From Clostridiales bacterium (GTDB lineage: Bacteria > Bacillota > Clostridia > Lachnospirales > JAITVM01): a stretch of DNA of 5,576 nt. The stretch spans positions 1 to 5,576 of the forward strand of contig JAITVM010000292.1 of assembly GCA_031285815.1 (NCBI GenBank), written 5' to 3'. The notes beneath the pieces are model-generated. The model made no database searches. It was not told the origin of the DNA and saw only the letters and a program-made list of their open reading frames with translations. Shown here piece after piece: positions 1 through 4,526 of this stretch (positions are counted from its first letter, which is position 1; each line of letters starts with the position of its first letter). The position numbers were made by a program, and so were the translations under genes.

Positions 1-396
1 CACTTGATAAATTTCTTCACCAGTATCAATTTGGGAATTAAAAACATACATAAACAATTCATCCCCACCATCTGGCAAATCATAAAAATTTATACTTGCT
101 GTGCCGTCTACTAGCTCAATAGGAATATCAATTTGGGCCCCGTCTTGCGAAAAAGAAGCATTCTCCGAGCCGCTTTCGGTTTCATAAGTAAACTGGTATT
201 CTTCTTCAATATAAGAATCCAATAACAAAGAAATATAATGCTCCCCGCCATCTAGGCTTTTGTCTTTGTTTCCATTAGCGTCTACTATATTTATAACTAA
301 TTTTGGGCTAAAGCTGCCCGCTGCAAAAACAATACAAGAATTAACCAAAAAAATACATACTAGCGTAAAAAATAAAAACTTACTTAATTTCCCCAT
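1..396 (-). CDS. Secreted protein of unknown function, N-terminal part (runs off left edge)
   Basis: An open frame of 132 codons runs from an ATG at 396 to the window edge with no stop, so the C-terminus is missing. The start is supported by AAAGGGG about 10 nt upstream. Residues 1-25 form a classic signal peptide: K3 and K6, then a hydrophobic core (FLFFTLVCIFLV), ending VFA before AGSFS, so export through Sec is likely. A VNSC sequence at 18-21 loosely resembles a lipobox, but the hydrophobic stretch continues after the Cys, so a lipoprotein is less likely. The mature part is acidic. It opens with a beta-like strand (KLVINIV) followed by an Asp/Asn/Gly-rich loop at 39-52 (D39, N41, N43, D45, D49, E52) that loosely recalls a calcium-binding loop but is not a canonical EF-hand. 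The rest looks like beta-rich extracellular sequence. I do not recognise the family. It has its own promoter region and is separated from the next gene by a strong terminator. Confidence 0.8.
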   Translation of the reverse strand, partial: MGKLSKFLFFTLVCIFLVNSCIVFAAGSFSPKLVINIVDANGNKDKSLDGGEHYISLLLDSYIEEEYQFTYETESGSENASFSQDGAQIDIPIELVDGTASINFYDLPDGGDELFMYVFNSQIDTGEEIYQV

Positions 397-603
397 GTTT
401 TTTATACCCCTTTAAAATATTCTACTTTTGAACCCATCAAATATTTATGCCATCCACATCCCTACCCAAATATTATTTATATAAACCGAAGCCCATTAAC
501 TGGATTTAAGTAAAAGCTAAAGGCCAGTTAAAAGTAATTTAATCAAAGTATATATTTAAATTCTAAGTCAAATTAATTTCAATTTAATAATAATTTAAAT
601 ACA
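397..603 (-). other. Long non-coding leader upstream of the secreted protein gene
   Basis: This 200-nt stretch has no supported gene on either strand. It contains an 8-bp inverted repeat (TTAACTGG at 496-503 and CCAGTTAA at 524-531, 20-nt loop) and the ribosome binding site AAAGGGG. I compared it by eye with common riboswitch cores (c-di-GMP, TPP, purine, SAM, glycine) and saw no match. It could be a structured leader or simply spacer DNA. Confidence 0.3.
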
Positions 604-609
604 AATAAC

Positions 610-639
610 ATTATACCTAATACGGCTAAAATTTTTTAA
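610..639 (-). promoter_or_regulatory. Candidate vegetative promoter for the left-edge secreted protein gene
   Basis: On the minus strand a perfect TATAAT (610-615) is preceded after 18 nt by TTAAAA (634-639), which matches 4 of 6 bases of the TTGACA -35. Transcription would begin near 603, giving a leader of about 205 nt before the ATG at 396. The flanking DNA is very AT-rich, so a chance match is possible. Confidence 0.35.
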
Positions 640-677
640 CCCCTTTTTTTATTAAGTTTTTAGATTTTTATATAATA

Positions 678-728
678 AAAAAACCATTGCTAGTTTGAAA
701 TCCCTTTTCAAATTAGCAATGGTTTTTT
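678..728 (-). terminator. Strong, potentially bidirectional intrinsic terminator after the surface protein gene
   Basis: Arms 678-700 and 706-728 form a 23-bp stem with a 5-nt loop (TCCCT). It lies about 50 nt past the stop of the minus-strand gene at 777-1436, and the minus transcript runs into a seven-base T tract. The plus strand also ends in six Ts. The only irregular pair is 693/713: a G·U wobble in plus-strand RNA and an A·C mismatch in minus-strand RNA. The stem is therefore complete only if read in the plus direction, although the gene it serves is on the minus strand. Confidence 0.85.
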
Positions 729-776
729 ATTTTAGCAGATTTAAATCACAAAATCGCTATGCCAAACGGGTTTGCT

Positions 777-1436
777 TTATTGCCTCCCCTTTTGCCTGGA
801 TGAGTTTAAATTTATAATTATAAATGACAAAGCAACAAAAACTAGAATTAATGGCACAAGAAATTTGTTGTCTGCCGTTGTCGGGTTGCCTTTACCATCT
901 TGGCTTGTTTGGGACTCAGCAGCTTGCCCGCTTGTGCCTTCATCCGTAGCCTGCTCTTGCCCCCCCGAACTAAACGGGTCATAATTAGTAGAGTTATCGT
1001 TTGAAGGTTGGCTAGAACCCCCATACGGCGTAATCGATACAGGCGGGGTCAAGGATACAGAATACCCTAATACATTCCCTTCTGTATCATAAATAACATA
1101 ATGCTCCTGTTCTGTGTCATATTCCGCAACCCTCTCTATACCATCTATCGTTATCGCAAATTGGCTTGTCTCAGATGCGGCAGGGTCGGCTTCTGTTGCG
1201 GTATTTGCAAACGGGTCAAAAGTTTCTTGGTTCAGTGTAGCTTCTTCGGCCGCTGGTTCAGCGCTAGTTGCTTCAACTTGAGAATTCGCCTCATCTGCAA
1301 CATCCTCGAAGGGGTTAAAAAAATCTGCTAAAAAAACAGGCCCTGCTAATGATAAAATATTTGTAGCGGCAGCACTTACCATAATTTGCCCAAAACTAAT
1401 TAATAAAACAAAAACTAGACTAACCCTCTTAATCAT
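777..1436 (-). CDS. Small surface protein with signal peptide, DPF repeats and sortase-like tail
   Basis: I place the start at ATG 1436 (219 residues). AAGGAG at 1445-1450 lies 8 nt upstream, whereas an in-frame ATG at 1469 has no ribosome binding site. ATG 1439 is the only close rival. Residues 1-22 are a signal peptide ending VSA. The body is rich in Ala, Glu, Thr, Ser and Gln and probably disordered. It carries three spaced aromatic-(D/N)PF motifs: FNPF at 40-43, FDPF at 63-66 and YDPF at 152-155, each followed by an acidic or polar run. A short ordered-looking segment at about 92-138 (AITIDGIERVAEYD, then HYVIYDTEGNVLGYSV) is probably beta-rich. The C-terminus has NPTTADN at 184-190, a hydrophobic span of about 18 residues, and a basic tail (SRQKGRQ). 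This is the layout of a sortase substrate, with Ala where most such motifs have Gly. Otherwise it is a type I membrane protein. I do not recognise the family. The gene has its own promoter region and terminator next to sigG; a sporulation role is only suggested by position. Confidence 0.8.
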   Translation of the reverse strand: MIKRVSLVFVLLISFGQIMVSAAATNILSLAGPVFLADFFNPFEDVADEANSQVEATSAEPAAEEATLNQETFDPFANTATEADPAASETSQFAITIDGIERVAEYDTEQEHYVIYDTEGNVLGYSVSLTPPVSITPYGGSSQPSNDNSTNYDPFSSGGQEQATDEGTSGQAAESQTSQDGKGNPTTADNKFLVPLILVFVALSFIIINLNSSRQKGRQ

Positions 1437-1444
1437 CATTACAA

Positions 1445-1450
1445 CTCCTT
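1445..1450 (-). promoter_or_regulatory. Ribosome binding site that decides the surface protein start
   Basis: AAGGAG on the minus strand is 8 nt from ATG 1436 and 5 nt from ATG 1439. It lies inside the longer reading frame that opens at 1469. The start just downstream is preferred because the signal peptide then begins directly with MIKRV. Confidence 0.8.
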
Positions 1451-1475
1451 TTTTATTATCTTTCTCCATTTGGGC

Positions 1476-1504
1476 ATAATATATTAATTAAATTCCCATA
1501 TAAA
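1476..1504 (-). promoter_or_regulatory. Candidate promoter for the surface protein gene
   Basis: TTTATA (1499-1504), 17 nt, then TATTAT (1476-1481) on the minus strand match the vegetative consensus at 4 of 6 and 5 of 6 positions. The start point would be near 1469, giving a leader of about 33 nt. A GAATA at about 1509-1513 resembles a SigG -35, but no CATnnTA follows at the right distance, so a forespore promoter is not supported. Confidence 0.35.
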
Positions 1505-1540
1505 TTTTATTCGGTTATTTTTGGTTTAATCTTAACAGAT

Positions 1541-1565
1541 AAAAAAAATCCGCTAAAACGCGGAT
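1541..1565 (-). terminator. Intrinsic terminator of sigG and the spoIIG read-through transcript
   Basis: On the minus strand ATCCGC (1560-1565) pairs with GCGGAT (1548-1553) around a 6-nt loop, followed directly by seven Ts (1541-1547). It lies 8 nt after the sigG stop codon. It separates sigG from the surface protein gene, which therefore needs its own promoter. Confidence 0.88.
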
Positions 1566-1573
1566 ATAGGGTA

Positions 1574-2350
1574 TTAGTTTATAAATTTCTTCATATTCTT
1601 TAAAGCTGACTTTTCCAGCCGTGAAACCTGGGCTTGGCTTATGCCGATTTCTTCAGCCACTTCCATTTGTGTCTTGCCCTCAAAAAACCTCAATTTTAAA
1701 ATATGCTTCTCACGCTCATTAAGCCTTTTTAAGGCTTCGCTAAGCGAAAGGTTTTCGAGCCAATTTGCATCGGAATTTTTTTCATCGCTTACTTGGTCCA
1801 TAACAAAAATTGCATCCGAACCATCAGTATATACCGGTTCGAATAAAGAAATTGGGTCTTGTATTGCATCTAGCGCAAAAATAATATCTTCTTTTGATAT
1901 ATCAAGCTCTTTTGCAATTTCTTCAATAGTCGGCTCTTTGGAATTTTTATTAGTCAAGGCTTCTTTCACTTGAAGGGCTTTATATGCGGTGTCCCGCAAA
2001 GACCTACTGACCCGTATGGAATTATTGTCCCTTAAATACCGCCTAATTTCACCAATAATCATCGGTACAGCATAGGTAGAGAATTGCACGCCATGGCTTA
2101 TGTCAAAATTATCTATGGCTTTTATGAGGCCAATACAACCGACTTGAAAAATATCGTCTACATATTCGCCCCTATTATTAAATCTTTGGATGATACTTAA
2201 AACCAGTCTCAAGTTGCCGTGTATATATTTTTCCCGGGCAATTAAGTCGCCGTTCAAAAGCCTTTCTAGTAAATCCCTTTTTTCATCTGCTTTTAAGATC
2301 GGGAGTTTAGATGTGTCTACACCGCATATTTCAACTTTATTGTTAAGCAT
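1574..2350 (-). CDS. sigG: RNA polymerase sporulation sigma factor SigG (late forespore)
   Basis: This is the late forespore-specific sigma factor, which directs core RNA polymerase to genes for spore protection and germination. The 258-residue product is close to the 260 of B. subtilis and has the signature N-terminus KVEICGVDTSKLP. Region 2 spans about 45-110 (NLRLVLSIIQRFNNRGEYVDD, VGCIGLIKAIDNFD, YAVPMIIGEIRRYLRD), region 3 about 115-185 (SLRDTAYKALQV, ALDAIQDPISLFEP), and region 4 about 205-253 with the helix-turn-helix TQMEVAEEIGISQAQVSRLE at 227-246. The start is ATG 2350, with GGAGGG at 2359-2364 spaced 8 nt; the frame stays open upstream to a TTG at 2452, but that extension has no ribosome binding site and no counterpart in the family. 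Residue 44 is His where B. subtilis SigG has Asn45. The gene follows sigE after a 205-bp spacer without a terminator, and that spacer holds a forespore-type promoter and leader structure. Confidence 0.98.
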   Translation of the reverse strand: MLNNKVEICGVDTSKLPILKADEKRDLLERLLNGDLIAREKYIHGNLRLVLSIIQRFNNRGEYVDDIFQVGCIGLIKAIDNFDISHGVQFSTYAVPMIIGEIRRYLRDNNSIRVSRSLRDTAYKALQVKEALTNKNSKEPTIEEIAKELDISKEDIIFALDAIQDPISLFEPVYTDGSDAIFVMDQVSDEKNSDANWLENLSLSEALKRLNEREKHILKLRFFEGKTQMEVAEEIGISQAQVSRLEKSALKNMKKFIN

Positions 2351-2387
2351 AAAAAAATCCCTCCGAAAATCTAACATATAGCAATCC

Positions 2388-2414
2388 CGGCTTGGTTTGA
2401 TATCCCACAAGCCG
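2388..2414 (-). promoter_or_regulatory. Hairpin in the sigG leader
   Basis: CGGCTTG (minus, 2408-2414) and CAAGCCG (2388-2394) form a perfect 7-bp stem with a 13-nt loop. It can be extended by one G-C pair past a bulged A. It lies about 38 nt upstream of the sigG start and is not followed by a T run on the minus strand, so it is a leader structure and not a terminator. Confidence 0.6.
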
Positions 2415-2427
2415 AAAAAGTGAACGC

Positions 2428-2460
2428 TTAGGCGCATTTTAGGCGCTACCAAAAAGCCTA
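2428..2460 (-). repeat. Tandem 8-bp repeat with shared pairing partner in the sigG leader
   Basis: TTAGGCGC occurs twice on the plus strand, at 2428-2435 and 2439-2446, 3 nt apart. In minus-strand RNA each copy gives GCCUA, and either can pair with the single UAGGC encoded at 2456-2460. This gives two mutually exclusive small hairpins (11- or 22-nt loops). The repeat may be chance or a switching element. Confidence 0.4.
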
Positions 2461-2497
2461 CGTCAAACGGATCTGCTCTAAAAGCTGTTCTCTATAT

Positions 2498-2527
2498 TAT
2501 GATGTTCGGAAGGAAATAAAATTATAC
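2498..2527 (-). promoter_or_regulatory. Candidate forespore (SigF/SigG) promoter of sigG
   Basis: On the minus strand GTATA (2523-2527), an 18-nt spacer, then CATCATA (2498-2504) fit the SigG consensus gHATR-N18-CATwmTA at all but one position. The -35 also fits SigF. Transcription would start near 2490, leaving a leader of about 140 nt. Its place directly after sigE and before sigG matches the B. subtilis arrangement, where sigG has its own SigF-dependent and autoregulated promoter. Confidence 0.6.
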
Positions 2528-2555
2528 TTGGAATAATATTGTAAAATGTTACATC

Positions 2556-3284
2556 TTACACCAATCTACTCATTTCTTTCTTCAACCGGTTAATAATTTT
2601 CTTTTCTAACCTTGATATATATGACTGGGAAATTCCCAAAATATCAGCAACTTCTTTTTGTGTTTTTTCTTCGCCGTCTGACATTAAACCGAATCTAAGT
2701 TCGACAATCTTCTTTTCACGGTTTGAAAGTTTATCCATTGCTTTGTTAAGAAGGTCCTTATCAACTTCATCTTCTATATTTCTGGATATAACATCCACAT
2801 CTGTCCCCAAAATATCGGATAGCAATAATTCATTGCCTTCCCAATCTACATTTAAAGGCTCATCAATAGAAACTTCTGTTTTTATACGCGAATTTCTTCT
2901 TAAGTACATTAAAATTTCGTTTTCTATACACCTCGAAGCATATGTAGCCAATTTTATTTTCTTATCAGTTTTAAATGTATTGATAGCCTTAATAAGCCCT
3001 ATCGTACCAATAGAAATTAAATCTTCAACATTGATCCCTGTATTTTCAAACTTGCGGGCGATATATACAACGAGCCTTAAATTATGTTCAATTAAACTAG
3101 TTTTTGCGGCCAGGTCCTCACCCGTACCGAGCTTATCCAACAGCTCCGCCTCTTCATCTGAATTAAGTGGCGACGGCAATGTTTCTGAACCCCCTATGTA
3201 ATGGATAGAACCTTCACCATCATGTTTCAGTTCAAGGAAAAATTTTTCTAAAACCGCCTTCGCTTTTAAGTAAAGCCCCCTCAT
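2556..3284 (-). CDS. sigE: RNA polymerase sporulation sigma factor SigE precursor (early mother cell)
   Basis: This is pro-SigE, the first mother-cell-specific sigma factor, made as an inactive membrane-associated precursor and activated by SpoIIGA. It has 242 residues against 239 in B. subtilis. The pro-sequence covers residues 1-28, basic and amphipathic, and the conserved YIGGSE begins at Tyr29, so cleavage is expected between His28 and Tyr29 by alignment with B. subtilis Tyr27/Tyr28. Region 2 spans about 67-131 (NLRLVVYIARKFENTGINVE, IGTIGLIKAINTF, YASRCIENEILMYLRR). The linker contains SIDEPLNVDWEGNELLLSD. Region 4 spans about 180-240, with the helix-turn-helix QKEVADILGISQSYISRLEK at 209-228. 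The ATG at 3284 is preceded by AGGAGGGGG at good spacing. The gene lies 48 nt after spoIIGA in the same operon. The last codons are followed only by a weak 5-bp AT-rich hairpin without a T tract, so read-through toward sigG is expected. Confidence 0.98.
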   Translation of the reverse strand: MRGLYLKAKAVLEKFFLELKHDGEGSIHYIGGSETLPSPLNSDEEAELLDKLGTGEDLAAKTSLIEHNLRLVVYIARKFENTGINVEDLISIGTIGLIKAINTFKTDKKIKLATYASRCIENEILMYLRRNSRIKTEVSIDEPLNVDWEGNELLLSDILGTDVDVISRNIEDEVDKDLLNKAMDKLSNREKKIVELRFGLMSDGEEKTQKEVADILGISQSYISRLEKKIINRLKKEMSRLV

Positions 3285-3332
3285 AAAAAGCCCCCTCCTG
3301 CCATTCTTATATATTAGGCTTAATCATCTGCC

Positions 3333-4241
3333 TCAGGTAATGTTGTATAAAACTTCAGGGTTTAATAGCCCTTGATAAGAATTGTTATTGGATAATTTAA
3401 AATTATAGATGCCAATAATAATATTCTCCACAACAATATTTTTTTCATCAACACATATTTCAACCCGGTCAGGCTTAAAACCTAAAAGTATCCCATTTTC
3501 TTTGCCAATGCTGTTAAAAGGTATCAGCCTTATACGTTTGTAAAAATATTGCCCAGTATCGTTTAACAAAGCCATCAAATCATTTTCTTTATTTTCATAA
3601 AAAAGCACCTTAAGCTCGTTAGGCAAAAATTCTTTTATCGAATTAAACTCCGCTATAATAACAGGCGACTCTGTCAGGGGGTCAGATAATTGATTGCCGG
3701 TATCCACTAGCGCCCTTATTTCTTCATTATATTTATCAAAAAATATTTTTATATTATAAAATTTTTGTTTTTTAATAACATGCTTCCTATACCAGCCGAC
3801 CGCGAATTTCAATAAAACATATGTCATACAGGAAACAGAAATTAATATTTTAAAAGAAAGGCCTTCTATATAAAAACCAACCATATTGCCAATTAAATTA
3901 GATATATTTGTATAGTAAAATAACGCAATGCCCATGCCCCCCACACAAAAAGACACTATGTTAAAAAGGGCAGTGTATTTTATGAACTCACGGATAGTTT
4001 TTGGGTCAAATGTAATTTTCACGCCTAATGCCAATATGGCCATTAGTATTGGCAAATTATAAAGGGGCCTTAAAAAGGGTATGAAAATCAGAAAACAAAA
4101 TAGTAACGACGTAACAAGCCCACCAAAAAGCAACCTAAAAATGCTGCATTTTTGCTTTATTAGCTTGCCAACTATCCAGAAAATAAATGCATCCATTACA
4201 AAATTTATCAAAAAAACCACATCTGCATAAATCTCTACCAA
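3333..4241 (-). CDS. spoIIGA: Sporulation sigma-E processing peptidase SpoIIGA
   Basis: SpoIIGA is the mother-cell membrane aspartic protease that cleaves pro-SigE on receiving the SpoIIR signal from the forespore. The product is 302 residues from the TTG start, close to the 309 of B. subtilis. The N-terminal half has about five membrane spans (roughly 8-28, 34-55, 60-75, 88-111 and 128-150). The C-terminal cytoplasmic half carries the catalytic-type motif DTGNQL with Asp180, equivalent to Asp183 of B. subtilis. It also has the family blocks RLIPFNSIGKENGILLGFKP and a GLLNPEVL end. I chose TTG 4241 because it gives the family-like start VEIYADVVFLINF and has AGGGGG 7 nt upstream. An in-frame ATG at 4352 adds 37 residues with no family counterpart and no ribosome binding site. 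It is the first gene of the spoIIG operon, followed by sigE. Confidence 0.96.
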   Translation of the reverse strand: MVEIYADVVFLINFVMDAFIFWIVGKLIKQKCSIFRLLFGGLVTSLLFCFLIFIPFLRPLYNLPILMAILALGVKITFDPKTIREFIKYTALFNIVSFCVGGMGIALFYYTNISNLIGNMVGFYIEGLSFKILISVSCMTYVLLKFAVGWYRKHVIKKQKFYNIKIFFDKYNEEIRALVDTGNQLSDPLTESPVIIAEFNSIKEFLPNELKVLFYENKENDLMALLNDTGQYFYKRIRLIPFNSIGKENGILLGFKPDRVEICVDEKNIVVENIIIGIYNFKLSNNNSYQGLLNPEVLYNIT

Positions 4242-4254
4242 ACCTATACCCCCT
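4242..4254 (-). promoter_or_regulatory. Ribosome binding site that decides the TTG start of spoIIGA
   Basis: On the minus strand AGGGGG lies 7 nt before TTG 4241. No comparable site precedes the in-frame ATG at 4352, where the upstream sequence is an A-rich run. Confidence 0.75.
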
Positions 4255-4266
4255 ATCTCCCTTATA

Positions 4267-4298
4267 AGTATATTATGATTATAACTAATCCCATTCAA
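4267..4298 (-). promoter_or_regulatory. Candidate spoIIG operon promoter with long spacer
   Basis: On the minus strand TTGAAT (4293-4298) and TATACT (4267-4272) are 20 nt apart, and the start point would fall near 4260, just before the ribosome binding site. The B. subtilis spoIIG promoter also has an over-long spacer (22 bp) and depends on Spo0A. A second -10-like TATAAT at 4278-4283 lacks a good -35. I found no convincing Spo0A box nearby. Confidence 0.35.
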
Positions 4299-4367
4299 AT
4301 TATTTGTAATAAAAATAAATAATCCTATATTTTTAACGGACATAATACCCATGTTTTTTCATAATTA

Positions 4368-4376
4368 TGCTATACT
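4368..4376 (+). promoter_or_regulatory. Candidate extended -10 promoter for the LacI-family gene
   Basis: TGCTATACT on the plus strand is an extended -10 element, which can work with a poor -35; the bases at 4348-4353 (CCCATG) do not resemble a -35. Transcription from about 4383 would give a leader of about 145 nt. The divergent layout means this promoter lies within about 100 bp of the spoIIG promoter. Confidence 0.4.
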
Positions 4377-4433
4377 AAAAACTAGCAAGGCTTTAAATAT
4401 GTGATGCAAGCAGGTGCCTGTTTTTGAATCAAG

Positions 4434-4495
4434 GGCCGGCCATGCTTTGTAGGGATACCACAAAACTAAGAAAAGCAAAGCAATTCAGAGGAATT
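4434..4495 (+). promoter_or_regulatory. Structured leader or operator region ahead of the LacI-family gene
   Basis: The leader contains a GC-rich 8-bp palindrome GGCCGGCC (4434-4441) with a central CG. It also has a hairpin TTTGT/ACAAA (4446-4450 with 4460-4464) topped by GG/CC, and a competing pair GCTTTG/CAAAGC (4444-4449 with 4476-4481). A further hairpin AATTC/GAATT (4482-4486 with 4491-4495) follows. LacI-family operators are palindromes centred on CG, so the first could be an autoregulatory site. No known riboswitch core is recognisable. Confidence 0.3.
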
Positions 4496-4526
4496 ACGTC
4501 AAAATAAGAGATAGGGGGTTTTATGG

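Larger units (their letters stand above)
2358..2514 (-). promoter_or_regulatory. Long-range inverted repeat that can mask the sigG ribosome binding site
   Basis: On the minus strand TTCGGAGGGA (2358-2367) contains the sigG ribosome binding site. TCCTTCCGAA (2505-2514) lies 137 nt upstream. The two arms pair over 10 consecutive bases with a single G·U. The upstream arm lies between the -35 and -10 of the candidate forespore promoter. It would therefore be present only in RNA reading through from sigE and absent from RNA started at that promoter. The complementarity is seen directly; its regulatory role is inferred. Confidence 0.55.

Noticed and set aside
772..1331. Plus-strand open frames at 772-984 and 1101-1331
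   Set aside because: They lie antisense to the surface protein gene, have no ribosome binding sites and give composition unlike real proteins.
1476..1513. SigG-type promoter for the surface protein gene
   Set aside because: A GAATA -35 is present, but no CATnnTA lies 17-18 nt downstream; a weak vegetative promoter fits better.
2351..2452. N-terminal extension of SigG by 34 residues, from a TTG at 2452
   Set aside because: There is no ribosome binding site before it and the family begins at KVEICGVDTSKLP. The ATG at 2350 has GGAGGG 8 nt upstream. The open frame is leader RNA.
2536..2553. Terminator after sigE
   Set aside because: TGTAA/TTACA is a 5-bp AT-rich hairpin with no following T tract, so it should not stop transcription efficiently.
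1641..3201. Plus-strand open frames at 1641-1973, 2190-2381 and 2743-3201
   Set aside because: They are antisense shadows of the highly conserved sigG and sigE genes.
4337..4342. TGTCCG on the minus strand as a possible Spo0A box
   Set aside because: Only the TGTC core matches; the flanking bases do not fit TTTGTCGAA, and it is about 40 bp from the candidate -35.
4413..4440. Possible tRNA T-arm (sequence around TTTTTGAATCAAGG)
   Set aside because: Only three base pairs form, no acceptor or anticodon arms can be found around it, and the TTCGAAT-like loop is degenerate.
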